Both the position numbers and the translations under genes were made by a program. This document shows, piece by piece, positions 25,636 through 34,169 of a DNA stretch of 64,000 nt. How positions within the stretch are numbered: the first letter of the stretch is position 1; the number at the start of each line of letters is the position of its first letter. Source of the stretch: Desulfofundulus thermosubterraneus DSM 16057 (lineage in GTDB: Bacteria; Bacillota; Desulfotomaculia; Desulfotomaculales; Desulfovirgulaceae). The notes beneath the pieces were generated by a model. It ran no database searches, was not told the origin of the DNA, and was given only the letters and a program-made list of their open reading frames with translations. The stretch spans positions 1 through 64,000 of the forward strand of contig NZ_FQZM01000005.1 of the NCBI RefSeq assembly GCF_900142025.1. The letters are read 5' to 3'.

Positions 25636-26244
25636 ATGAACACCGCACTCACCCCCCGGGAGAAGATTATTTTAGAAGTAATAAAAGAAAACATACGCAC
25701 CAAAGGCTATCCCCCTTCGGTTCGGGAGATCGGTCAAATTGTCGGGCTAAAATCCAGCTCTACAGTGCATTACTATTTAAAGCGTTTAGAAGATAAAGGC
25801 CTCTTACGCCGGGATCCCACCAAACCCCGGGCATTAGAACTACTGGAACACACTTTGTCCTTTAGCCGGCCCATGCAGATGGTCCCCCTTTTGGGACGGG
25901 TAGCGGCAGGTGAACCCATCCTGGCCGTGGAAAACCAGGAAGATGTTTTTCCCCTGCCGGCCAGTTTTACCGGAGAGGGAGAATTCTTCATGCTTACCGT
26001 CCGGGGCGACAGCATGATTGAAGCCGGCATCCTGGATGGGGACCTGGTGGTAGTCCGGCGCCAGCCCAGTGCCGATAACGGGGACATTGTGGTAGCTCTT
26101 CTGGAGGACGAAGCCACGGTAAAAAGATTCTTCCGGGAGAACGACCATATTCGCCTGCAACCGGAAAACAAGGCCATGTCTCCCATCAAGGTAAAAAACC
26201 CGCTAATCCTGGGCAAGGTAGTGGGCCTGCTGCGTAAACTTTAA
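25636..26244 (+). CDS. lexA: LexA repressor
   Basis: 202 residues from an ATG behind GGGAGG. The N-terminal winged helix (1-70) has [27 protein letters not shown]. The self-cleavage site is the Ala91-Gly92 bond in GRVAAGEPI; the catalytic serine is Ser126 in GDSMIEAGI and the lysine Lys163 in DEATVKRFF. It represses SOS genes until RecA filaments stimulate cleavage. A LexA-like box overlaps its own promoter. Unlinked in function to the neighbouring metabolic operons. Confidence 0.96.
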   Translation: MNTALTPREKIILEVIKENIRTKGYPPSVREIGQIVGLKSSSTVHYYLKRLEDKGLLRRDPTKPRALELLEHTLSFSRPMQMVPLLGRVAAGEPILAVENQEDVFPLPASFTGEGEFFMLTVRGDSMIEAGILDGDLVVVRRQPSADNGDIVVALLEDEATVKRFFRENDHIRLQPENKAMSPIKVKNPLILGKVVGLLRKL

Positions 26245-26268
26245 AGTTAAAACCCCTCCCCCCTGTCC

Positions 26269-26907
26269 CTAATCCTTTTTGTAAGCTGCCAGCTTCGGGA
26301 TATAATAATGAGCAGCGTAAACGGCTCCCAAGGGATTATGGGCCAGCACGCGGTCCTTGACTGCCAGAACGGTGACCGGAGCTGCCGAATATTTGATGAA
26401 TAAACTATCGTGACCGACACAAAGGCCTAATAAAACGTTCAATTCCGTTCCGGCCCGGTTCAATATGTGTGCCTGCACGATGGGATTGCACATGGGTTCA
26501 AATTGACCGGGGCGGACCTTTTGTTCGTCAGTAATGCCCAAAAACTCCTTTGGCACCGAGCCAGTTTTACACATTACCGATATAACGCTAAACCCTGCTT
26601 GTTTCAAAATTTTTGATACCTCAGCTGCTTCCCTGCGCAAGCCCACGCAAAAGGCCAAACCCAGCATGGTGAAGCCAGCCCTCCGGCTGAACTGAATGAT
26701 TTCCTCCAACCTTGTCCATTTTCCGTAACCGGCAGATTCAGTTAAGGCCGAGCTAAGGGCTAGATTAAATACGCCCGGTTCCTGGTATTCCTTTCTGGCT
26801 TCCTCATAAACGCTGCCTTCGGATTTCATGGGACAGTGCTCCGGAATCTTCCCCGTCTGACCCGAGTAGCAAGCATAAATTCCACATTCTGCACACCTGC
26901 TCATCAT
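26269..26907 (-). CDS. DUF1847 metal-binding protein
   Basis: 212 residues with an N-terminal cysteine motif CAECGIYACYSGQTGKIPEHCP that fits the DUF1847 family. The rest contains conserved stretches LAFCVGLRREA, CKTGSVPKEFLG, MCNPIVQA and GLCVGHDSLF. Proteins of this family are predicted to bind metal through cysteines; no reaction is known to me. It ends close to the convergent lexA gene and lies downstream of the FrdB-like gene, separated by a strong hairpin, so it may receive some read-through. Confidence 0.8.
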   Translation of the reverse strand: MMSRCAECGIYACYSGQTGKIPEHCPMKSEGSVYEEARKEYQEPGVFNLALSSALTESAGYGKWTRLEEIIQFSRRAGFTMLGLAFCVGLRREAAEVSKILKQAGFSVISVMCKTGSVPKEFLGITDEQKVRPGQFEPMCNPIVQAHILNRAGTELNVLLGLCVGHDSLFIKYSAAPVTVLAVKDRVLAHNPLGAVYAAHYYIPKLAAYKKD

Positions 26908-26930
26908 GGCTCACTTCCTTTCTCAATCGC

Positions 26931-26961
26931 AAAGGAATGGCATGTTAATGGCCATTCCTTT
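26931..26961. terminator. 11-bp perfect hairpin after the FrdB-like gene
   Basis: AAAGGAATGGC (26931-26941) pairs perfectly with GCCATTCCTTT (26951-26961) around a 9-nt loop. It lies 7 nt after the frdB stop codon. Only three Ts follow the stem on the minus strand, so it is either a modest terminator or a 3' stabiliser for the long operon upstream. Confidence 0.5.
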
Positions 26962-26968
26962 GTCTGAT

Positions 26969-27622
26969 TTATACGTGGCATACGTCCTCAGGCACCGTGA
27001 TTCCTTTGGGACACTTCTCAGGTAAATTTTTGATGAATAACCTTAAAATGTCACGAGGTACCTTCATTAACTGCAGGCGGGCGGCACCCAGGACATCCCG
27101 GGGATCCAGGGCCAGCCGCAAACCCTTTACCAGGGCCGCCGGTTTTACTTCTCCGGGATCATCCATGGCTGCGTGACAAACCCCACAGAGAATGCAGGTA
27201 GCCGGGCTTTCCAGTTTCCGTGCCACCTCCGGCGCCATGCGACCGTCGTGATTGTCCCGGATAACCACCCAGGGAACCACTGCTTTAAGAGATTCAAAGA
27301 AGGGGTCCAGATCCACCACCAGATCTTTCAGCTGCCTAAAGTGGGGTAGCGGCTCCAGGGTAATGCGTCCGCCCTCAGTTATGGCGTTACGAATCAGGGT
27401 CTGGCAGGCCAGGCCGGGGCGCCCGTTGATACAAAGGGCACAGGAACCACAAATGGCGCTACGGCAGGAGCGGCGAAAGGATAACCCTGGATCCTGCTGC
27501 CAGGCCTGCAGCAGGGCATCCAGCACCGTGTTATGCTCTTCCACCAACACGGTAAATTCTTGAAAGTAGGGTTTTACATCCACTTCGGGGTTAAAGCGGC
27601 AGATGTTTAACACCACGTTCAT
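26969..27622 (-). CDS. FrdB/SdhB-like iron-sulfur subunit lacking the [3Fe-4S] ligands
   Basis: 217 residues, shorter than the usual 235-250. The [2Fe-2S] cysteines are intact (C53, C58, C61, C73 in RRSCRSAICGSCALC...ACQT). For the C-terminal clusters, C143, C146, C149 and C204 (CILCGVC and CPKG) match the four [4Fe-4S] ligands. The three [3Fe-4S] cysteines are absent: position 153 is Met, and none occurs in the stretch just before CPKG. In quinone-linked enzymes that third cluster hands electrons to the quinone. No cytochrome b or anchor gene is nearby, so the enzyme is probably soluble. Last gene of the operon; partners are FrdA and the FrhB-like protein. Confidence 0.85.
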   Translation of the reverse strand: MNVVLNICRFNPEVDVKPYFQEFTVLVEEHNTVLDALLQAWQQDPGLSFRRSCRSAICGSCALCINGRPGLACQTLIRNAITEGGRITLEPLPHFRQLKDLVVDLDPFFESLKAVVPWVVIRDNHDGRMAPEVARKLESPATCILCGVCHAAMDDPGEVKPAALVKGLRLALDPRDVLGAARLQLMKVPRDILRLFIKNLPEKCPKGITVPEDVCHV

Positions 27623-27624
27623 TC

Positions 27625-29307
27625 CTAGTACCCCCTCTCTTGCGGTGCATAACGGGTGATCTTCACCGGACCGTTACTAAACTCCGGTCCGTCTTCCCCG
27701 CGGCGCACAAAAGTATGGCACAGCCAGTTCTGATCATCCCGCTGCGGGTAGTCAAGCCGGTAATGGGCTCCCCGGCTCTCGGTGCGGCGCAACGCCCCCC
27801 GGGCAATGACTTCACACAAATCTAAAAGGTACCCTACCTCAAGATAATCCATCAGGGCGTAGTTAAAGGGCTGCATTCCGCCGGGGGCCTTAAGCCTTTG
27901 GTAACGTTCTTTTAGTTTAGCCAGCCGGTTAACCGCGTCTTCCAGCTCACTGCCCACCCTGAATACCCCAACCTGGTTGGTCATCAGGTTGGTCATCTCC
28001 TGCCGGATGGCAAAAGTGCTGTCCTCCTGAACCCCTTGTCCCCGACCGGCTAACAGGGATGACCAGGATTCATAAGCACGGGTTATGGTTGCTGCAGAAA
28101 GGGTTGGCCAGGGCTCCTGCCGGGCCAGTTGGGCAGCCCGATGACCAGCCCGCCGGCCAAAAACCACCGTCTCCAGCAGGGAATTACCCCCCAGCCGGTT
28201 GGCCCCGTGCACGCTCACATTGGCCACCTCGCCTGCGGCCAGAAGGCCGGTCAAACTGGTCATACCCCAAACATCGGTGCGTACTCCGCCCATACTGTAG
28301 TGCTGGGCCGGTTCGATGGGCATGGGTGCCCTGGCGGGATCCACCCCGGCATACCGGATGGCTAGATCCCGCACCTGGGGCAGGCGCTCCGCCACCAGGG
28401 CCTCTCCCAGATGGGTTAGATCCAGATGCACGTACTGTCCCTCAAATCCGCGCCCCTCCTTAATCTCCTTGAAAATGGCCCGGGAAACCACATCCCGGGG
28501 AGCCAGTTCCATCTTCTGAGGTGCGTAATGAACCATAAACCGTTCACCGTCATAATTGCGCAGGTAACCGCCCTCTCCCCGGGCCGCTTCGGAAATAAGA
28601 ATGTTGGTACCGTACAAGGTGGTAGGATGGAACTGGACGAACTCCATATCCGAAAGAACTGCTCCCGCCCGGTAAGCAATGGCCATGCCGTCTCCCGTGT
28701 TGGCGTGGGCATTGGTGGTTTTGGCAAAGGCCCGGCCGTATCCACCCGTGGCCAAGATGACCGCCTTGCTGCGGATTACTTCCAACCTGGCCCGGGCCAG
28801 GTCATAGGCCAGCACCCCGGCCACCTGCCCGTCTTCCACCAGCAACTCCACCAAATGCCATTCCGGGTAAATCTTAATTCCCCGCCTGAGAACCTGTTCA
28901 AAAAGGGTATGCAGGACCACATGGCCGGAGAAATCGGCGGCAAAGCAGGCTCGGGGAAAGCCGGCACCACCCAGGGAGCGCTGGGCCACCCTGCCTTCGG
29001 GGGTACGGGTCCAGGGCACACCCATCCTCTCCAGCTCTAAAATCACTTCCGGCCCCTCGCTGCAAAGTACCTCGATGGCATCCTGATCCCCCAGGTAATC
29101 GCTCCCCTTTACGGTATCAAAAATATGGGCTTCCACACTATCGTCTTCCCCAAGGGCGGCGTTAAACCCCCCTTGCGCTGCCCCGCTGTGGGAACGGGTG
29201 GGGTAGATCTTGCTCAAAACGGCCACATCGGCCTTTTGCGAGGCCACCAGCGCAGCCATCAGGCCAGCCAGCCCGCCCCCTACCACCAGCACTTCGTGGA
29301 TTAGCAT
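27625..29307 (-). CDS. FrdA/SdhA-like flavoprotein subunit
   Basis: 560 residues from the ATG at 29307, chosen for GGAGGTGTCC just upstream (a longer frame from 29337 overlaps the previous gene). The FAD motif VLVVGGGLAGLMAAL is followed by SHSGAAQGGFNAALG, whose histidine is the covalent FAD site of succinate dehydrogenases and fumarate reductases. Active-site blocks EFVQFHPTT, SEAARGEGGYLRN, QHYSMGGV and GANRLGGNSLLE are complete. It should interconvert a succinate and its unsaturated form; succinate/fumarate is the default, but a substituted succinate is possible given the neighbouring lyase genes. Forms a unit with the FrdB-like and FrhB-like genes. Confidence 0.9.
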   Translation of the reverse strand: MLIHEVLVVGGGLAGLMAALVASQKADVAVLSKIYPTRSHSGAAQGGFNAALGEDDSVEAHIFDTVKGSDYLGDQDAIEVLCSEGPEVILELERMGVPWTRTPEGRVAQRSLGGAGFPRACFAADFSGHVVLHTLFEQVLRRGIKIYPEWHLVELLVEDGQVAGVLAYDLARARLEVIRSKAVILATGGYGRAFAKTTNAHANTGDGMAIAYRAGAVLSDMEFVQFHPTTLYGTNILISEAARGEGGYLRNYDGERFMVHYAPQKMELAPRDVVSRAIFKEIKEGRGFEGQYVHLDLTHLGEALVAERLPQVRDLAIRYAGVDPARAPMPIEPAQHYSMGGVRTDVWGMTSLTGLLAAGEVANVSVHGANRLGGNSLLETVVFGRRAGHRAAQLARQEPWPTLSAATITRAYESWSSLLAGRGQGVQEDSTFAIRQEMTNLMTNQVGVFRVGSELEDAVNRLAKLKERYQRLKAPGGMQPFNYALMDYLEVGYLLDLCEVIARGALRRTESRGAHYRLDYPQRDDQNWLCHTFVRRGEDGPEFSNGPVKITRYAPQERGY

Positions 29308-29333
29308 TAAGGACACCTCCTTAATCTTCAAAG

Positions 29334-30551
29334 TCACTCTTGGGGGTTTTGATGAGTTTCCGGCGCCAGATGTAACTCACGGGCAAAGGGGATGCAGTGG
29401 ATCTCGCGGTGATATTCCGGTACGGGCCAGCCGAAACGACGCCGTTGCCTTAACCGGAAGGCTGCCGCGTGCTTTTTCAGCTCGTATCCTATCCCGGCGG
29501 CCAGGCGGGCAGCTTCCAGGGGAATTGTTTCCACATAGCCGTTTTTCACGGCCCCATCCAGCAGCTCTTCACCAGCTGGACTGCGCACCAGGCAAGAAGA
29601 TGCTCCTAAAGCCTGCCCGGCCCGCACCTGCGGGTCCCAGTAGTCCCCTACCGACAGGTCCGCCAGTTCCGCAGCCCAATCCACGCACATCTCGCAGCGA
29701 TCCCGTTTGAAAGCAGGCATGAGATGGTGGTACATATACTCGTGGCGGTCCAGGAGCAGCCTCCGCCCGTCCTTCAGTTCCACCACCAGGTGGCCCGGCC
29801 AATCGCCGCCCCGGTAGCTCAGCGAGGCAATATCTTCCAGCCTGTCCACCCCCAGACGTTCTACCAGCAGGTGGCGCGTACCCTCAAAATAAAACTGGGA
29901 AGCGCAGAAAAGCCCCACCATCAGCACCACCCCCCGTGCCAGGGAAACGGGCTGACCGTAAAACTGCATCTTGCGCAAGCCGTGGATATGACAGGGCAAG
30001 CCCACCACCGCCAGGCGCCGGTAACCCTGTTCCAGAGCCTGGTTTAAAAGGGTGTTTACCGGTACACAGGCATATTTGCTCCTGGCAGCGGCCAGGAGTT
30101 GCTCACCATTAACCGCCAGCCTGGCCTCGGTACGCCAGGGCAGATCCTGCCGGAAACCGGCTACCAGCGCGCCATCGATAATGCCCTTTTCCAGGGCATA
30201 AATCAGCAGGGCCGTAACCAATCCCCCGCTGGCACCCAGTTGCCTGGTGACCCGGTCAGTGGCCCAGCCAACCCGGGCTTCCCGGTAAAAACCCAGGTCG
30301 GGAATCTGTTCTTCCCTAACCCGGCCAAAAACAAACTGTTCCAGGGCAGGTAAGTTCACCTCTTCCCCGGGGCAGACGGTGGTACAGATATTGCAGCCGG
30401 CACATTCCCCGGTTAATTCAGGCAGTGGTTCGTCATCCACATAAGCCCAGCCGATGGCCCCTGCCGGGCACACCCCGGCGCAAGTTCCACAGGCAGTACA
30501 CAGCCCCCGCTGGATAACCCGGTTTTGCAATTCAGTAAAGGAACCTTTCAT
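29334..30551 (-). CDS. FrhB-type iron-sulfur flavoprotein (coenzyme F420 hydrogenase/dehydrogenase beta family)
   Basis: 405 residues. The N-terminus carries a two-cluster ferredoxin domain (C18, C21, C24, C28 and C50, C53, C56, C60). It is followed by FrhB/FdhB N- and C-domains (ASGGLVTALLIYALEKGIIDGAL, GLPCHIHGLRK, and the conserved RDRCEMCVDWAAELADLSVGDYWD block). Family members carry FAD and pass electrons between ferredoxin, F420, NAD(P)H or thiol partners. Its gene lies directly before frdA and seems to replace the membrane anchor of a normal succinate dehydrogenase. The actual electron carrier is unknown; F420 should not be assumed. Confidence 0.85.
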   Translation of the reverse strand: MKGSFTELQNRVIQRGLCTACGTCAGVCPAGAIGWAYVDDEPLPELTGECAGCNICTTVCPGEEVNLPALEQFVFGRVREEQIPDLGFYREARVGWATDRVTRQLGASGGLVTALLIYALEKGIIDGALVAGFRQDLPWRTEARLAVNGEQLLAAARSKYACVPVNTLLNQALEQGYRRLAVVGLPCHIHGLRKMQFYGQPVSLARGVVLMVGLFCASQFYFEGTRHLLVERLGVDRLEDIASLSYRGGDWPGHLVVELKDGRRLLLDRHEYMYHHLMPAFKRDRCEMCVDWAAELADLSVGDYWDPQVRAGQALGASSCLVRSPAGEELLDGAVKNGYVETIPLEAARLAAGIGYELKKHAAAFRLRQRRRFGWPVPEYHREIHCIPFARELHLAPETHQNPQE

Positions 30552-30587
30552 TAATACTGGCCTCCCCGGCTACACCGTGTTTCGTGT

Positions 30588-31994
30588 TCACCTTTCGTGC
30601 TGTGTTATTCCGCAGGAGGAGTGCCATACCCTCCCATAGTGGTTTGGCGAAAGTACCTGGAACAAATCGGCCACATCTACCACGTTCTCCAGATCCAGAA
30701 CCGCCTGCGCCAGAACCCGCGACCTCTGTTCTCCCCAGGGTCCGGCAGCCAGAGCATGGAACTTGGTCACCAGTTCTTCGGCAGTAACCGGATTTTCCGG
30801 GTCGCCCCGGGGAAAATCCGTGCGCCCCTGGTATACCTGACCCGAATGGGTTTCTATCTCCACTATTGCCGGCCAGCGGGCGGGATGAAGGGCATCAAGC
30901 TCTTCGTCCATCACCAGGCTAACCCGGGACATGAGATCATGGATCACGGGATCCGAGAGTTTTTCCGGGGTGAAGTCCTCAAGGCCGCAGCGCCCGGTTT
31001 GCAGGGCCAGGGCCACACAGAAAGGCAGGCTGAACTTGGCTGCATAAACCGTGGCCGGCTGGTGATTGGCGGTAATGTCCAGGGCCGTGCGGTAAGTGCG
31101 CACGATAATGGTAGCCACGTCGGCAGGTTTAAGGCCGTGGCGGGCAACCAGTTCCAAGGTTACATCCACCGCGGGATGGGTATGGCGGCAGGAGGCGTGG
31201 ATTTTAAAGGAATTTTCTTCCACCTTGTAGGGTTGCTTGCCCAAGTTCGCGGTAATTTTACTCAGGTCAAACCGGGGAGCCGTAGCCCGGCAGAACCCCC
31301 TTTCCCCTTCTAGAATACGCATGGCTCCGGTAAATCCCTCCCTGGCCAGCAAAGCGGCCAGCACGCCATTCTGGGCGGCCTTACCTGGGTGGAGATGTTT
31401 GGACATGGCTCCGTCGACTAGAAATTCCCACAATCCGGCAGCCTGGGTACCGGCATTGCCCAGGGCCCAGACCAGCTGTTCTTTATTTAAACCCAAAAGT
31501 TTTCCGGCCGCAGCCGCCGCACCAAAAGTACCGCAGGTACCAGTGGTGTGCCAGAAGTAATAGTGTGACGGGGTAACGGCTTCGCCAACCCGGATGGCCA
31601 CTTCATAACCTACCACAATGGCCTCCAACAACTGGCGACCGCTCGCCCTGATCATCTCCGCCACAGCCAGGGCAGCCGGTATCACTGCCGCCCCGGCATG
31701 GATGATGGCAGCCCGGTGTACATCATCCAACTCCATGATATGGGAGGCGATGCCGTTAGCCAGGGCCGCATTGAGGCAGGAGATTTTCTCCCCGGTTGCC
31801 AGCAGGGTGGCCTGGGGAGAGCCCCCCTGCTGCTTGACAACCGCCTGGATTTTTTTGGCGGGCGCCTGCAGGCCGCCGGCCGCAGCCGAACCCAGCCAGT
31901 CCAGGAAAGCCATTCTGGCCATATGTACTGTGGCCGCGGGAAGCATATCATATTGGATCTGGCCAATAAAGTCAGCCAGCCGGTGGGACAACAT
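30588..31994 (-). CDS. MmgE/PrpD family protein
   Basis: 468 residues from an ATG at 31994. It matches MmgE/PrpD across its length: an all-helical domain beginning LADFIGQIQYDMLP...MAFLDWLGSAAAGG, the active-site region SHIMELDDVHRAAIIHAGAAVIPAALA, the FLVDGAMSKHLHPGKAAQNGVLAALLA block, and the lid domain with SCRHTHPAVD. Known members include 2-methylcitrate dehydratase, cis-aconitate decarboxylase and iminodisuccinate epimerase, all acting on di- or tricarboxylates. In this operon a hydratase or dehydratase of an unsaturated dicarboxylate is the most coherent guess; cis-aconitate decarboxylation to itaconate is an alternative. Confidence 0.8.
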   Translation of the reverse strand: MLSHRLADFIGQIQYDMLPAATVHMARMAFLDWLGSAAAGGLQAPAKKIQAVVKQQGGSPQATLLATGEKISCLNAALANGIASHIMELDDVHRAAIIHAGAAVIPAALAVAEMIRASGRQLLEAIVVGYEVAIRVGEAVTPSHYYFWHTTGTCGTFGAAAAAGKLLGLNKEQLVWALGNAGTQAAGLWEFLVDGAMSKHLHPGKAAQNGVLAALLAREGFTGAMRILEGERGFCRATAPRFDLSKITANLGKQPYKVEENSFKIHASCRHTHPAVDVTLELVARHGLKPADVATIIVRTYRTALDITANHQPATVYAAKFSLPFCVALALQTGRCGLEDFTPEKLSDPVIHDLMSRVSLVMDEELDALHPARWPAIVEIETHSGQVYQGRTDFPRGDPENPVTAEELVTKFHALAAGPWGEQRSRVLAQAVLDLENVVDVADLFQVLSPNHYGRVWHSSCGITQHER

Positions 31995-32033
31995 GGAAAA
32001 TCACCTTCTTTCTTCATTGAGATTCCCTCGTCC

Positions 32034-32930
32034 CTACCCCAGAATCTGTTTTAAAGTGGGAATCAGGTCATCGAAATTTTCCAGGACATGGGCACCGGCT
32101 TCCCTCAACCTGGCAGCCTTGAGGGAAGGACGACCGTAATTGCCGGAAATCAGGGCTGCGGCGTGTCCAAAAACAGTTCCTTCAGGCATGTTTTCCGTAA
32201 AGCGGCCGGCAATGTAAGCAATTAGCGGCTTGGTAAACCCTCTTTCCTGGATGAAGGCTGCCGCTTCCTCCTCCTGAGAAGTACCCGGCTCGGAAAAAAC
32301 GACCACGGCGCGGGTCTGTGGGTCGGCTTCAAAAAGAGCCAGCAGGTCTTTAATGGTACTGCCAATGAGAGCATCCCCGCCAATGCTAACACTGGTGCTC
32401 ACCCCGTAACCGGCACGCTTGATCATCCAGGAGGTTTCAGCAGTCATCCCACCGCTTCTGGAAATCACTCCCACCGGGCCGGGCACAAAGCAACGCTCCA
32501 CATTATCTCCCCCAATGGCCCCCAGTTTCACCCGTTCCCCGGGATTGATCATGCCCACGGAATTGGGGCCGATCACCCGCACCCCGGCCCGGCGGGCCAG
32601 ATTTAAGCATTTCACCGCATCCTTTTGCGGGACGTTTTCGGTGGGAATAAGAATTAGCTTGATCCCGTTGGCCACCGCCTCAGCCACGGCATCGTAAACA
32701 AAGGCAGGAGGGACGTAGATCAAGGACGTATCCGGTTGATGTTCCCGGCAGGCCGCCTTTAAGGTGTCGTACACCGGTACGCCGTGGACCTCCTGCCCAC
32801 CCTTCCCCGGTGTCACCCCGGCCACGATACGGGTGCCGTAGGCCAGGGTGTGCTTGGTGACCATACTGGCCTCCCGGCCGGTGATCCCCTGAATCACAAT
32901 GCGGGAATGGCGATCAATAAGAATGCCCAT
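32034..32930 (-). CDS. second SucD-like acid-CoA ligase alpha subunit
   Basis: 298 residues from an ATG directly after the beta-subunit stop codon. The CoA-binding domain (VIQGITGREASMVTKHTLAYGT, GVTPGKGGQEVHG) and ligase domain are complete. The phospho-histidine is His256 in VFGHAAALISGNYG, slightly different from the [12 protein letters not shown] of the mmc paralogue. The divergence, and the location next to a CitE-like lyase, suggest a malate-, citramalate- or itaconate-CoA ligase rather than a second succinyl-CoA synthetase. The substrate cannot be read from sequence alone. Confidence 0.85.
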   Translation of the reverse strand: MGILIDRHSRIVIQGITGREASMVTKHTLAYGTRIVAGVTPGKGGQEVHGVPVYDTLKAACREHQPDTSLIYVPPAFVYDAVAEAVANGIKLILIPTENVPQKDAVKCLNLARRAGVRVIGPNSVGMINPGERVKLGAIGGDNVERCFVPGPVGVISRSGGMTAETSWMIKRAGYGVSTSVSIGGDALIGSTIKDLLALFEADPQTRAVVVFSEPGTSQEEEAAAFIQERGFTKPLIAYIAGRFTENMPEGTVFGHAAALISGNYGRPSLKAARLREAGAHVLENFDDLIPTLKQILG

Positions 32931-34157
32931 TTATGGTTGTCCCCCTTCCCCGTAAACTTCCTTCATCCGGGCCACCATCCGGGCACAGGCCTCGGTTAAA
33001 GTTACCTCATCCCCGTAATACTCCACCCCGGCTGCCGTAAAGAGCTCCCGGGCTATGGCGTCATTCACGCCGGCTTCCCGCACCACTACCGGAAAGGTGG
33101 TCGGATTGATGTTCAGTTCCTCCAGCGCCCGGATTATCCCCCGGGCCAGCACATCCACCTGCGTGTTATTGGTAATGTTATGGGCGACAAATAACCCTTT
33201 CACTCCAGGTTTGGAAAGGATTCCTTTGGTCAGGCCGTATACCTTTGCTTCGGGCGGGTTACCCCCTACTTCCGAATAATTGGCCGGTCGCCCCCCCAGG
33301 GACATCAGGGTATCAAAGCACAGGAGGCTGCCGCCACCGCCCCCGCACATGAATCCGATATCCCCGCCGGGCATCTCAGTATAGCGGGCTGTACCCCGAT
33401 AGGGGTCGGATTCATTTACTTCCACCATTTTCTTTTCCAGTTCCGTAAGGGGACGCCAGGCCCGCTCGCTGCCCAGCTGGACCATGTCCGCAAGACGGGA
33501 CTGGCGGTACATGGCGCTATCATCCACGCTCATCACTGCCGCCGCGGCTACCAGTTCTCCCCCGGTGGTTACTACCAGCGGGTTGACCTCCAAAAGATAG
33601 GCATCATAGCGGTCAAAGGTGGCATAGAGTTTGCTCAACAGCGCCCCTGCAGCACCCAGCAGTTTGCCCCCTACCCCCAGGTCCGCCCAGATCTCCCTGG
33701 CCCGAAAGCCAGGCAGGCCTTCAAAGGGATCCACATGGTGAATGACCATTTCACCCGGGTAGGAGCGGCTCAATTCCTCTACATCCACCCCGCCCCTGGT
33801 GCTGGCGATGATCACCGGCGCCTGTCTGCTCTTATCGTAGGTAATGGAAAGGTACCATTCCTGGGCCACGTCCAGTTTTTCTTCCACCAGGACCTTTTCC
33901 ACGGGGAAATGCCGCACCGTGATGCCCAGCAACTCCCCGGCCCTTAAAGCTGCTTCCTGTGGCGTATCGGCAAATTTAATGGCACCGGCCTTACCCCGTT
34001 TGCCCACGGGCACCAGCGCCTTGAGCACTACGGGTTTCCCGATGCGTCGGGCGGCCTCTTCAGCCTCTACTGCGCTAGCGGCCACCTCATACAACGGCAC
34101 CGTTATACCCATTTCTTTGAGCAACTGCTTGCTGTGATGTTCCAGCAGACGACCCAC
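32931..34157 (-). CDS. second SucC-like acid-CoA ligase beta subunit
   Basis: 408 residues from a GTG, about 37 longer than the mmc paralogue. The ATP-grasp domain is recognisable (PVGKRGKAGAIKFADTPQEA, EVNPLVVTTGGELVAAAAVMSVDD). The C-terminal ligase domain has GGDIGFMCGGGGGSLLCFDTLMSLGG and VAHNITNNTQVDVLARG where the SucC consensus has NGAG and FGGITRCDDVA, so the acyl site is clearly altered. It resembles malate thiokinase-type subunits more than canonical SucC. Stop and start codons abut those of the alpha subunit gene. Confidence 0.85.
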   Translation of the reverse strand: MGRLLEHHSKQLLKEMGITVPLYEVAASAVEAEEAARRIGKPVVLKALVPVGKRGKAGAIKFADTPQEAALRAGELLGITVRHFPVEKVLVEEKLDVAQEWYLSITYDKSRQAPVIIASTRGGVDVEELSRSYPGEMVIHHVDPFEGLPGFRAREIWADLGVGGKLLGAAGALLSKLYATFDRYDAYLLEVNPLVVTTGGELVAAAAVMSVDDSAMYRQSRLADMVQLGSERAWRPLTELEKKMVEVNESDPYRGTARYTEMPGGDIGFMCGGGGGSLLCFDTLMSLGGRPANYSEVGGNPPEAKVYGLTKGILSKPGVKGLFVAHNITNNTQVDVLARGIIRALEELNINPTTFPVVVREAGVNDAIARELFTAAGVEYYGDEVTLTEACARMVARMKEVYGEGGQP

Positions 34158-34169
34158 TGTTTTCCCCCC

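Noticed and set aside
29334-30551. Calling the FrhB-like gene an F420-dependent hydrogenase subunit
   Set aside because: No hydrogenase or F420 biosynthesis gene is present in the window, and FrhB domains serve many electron carriers.
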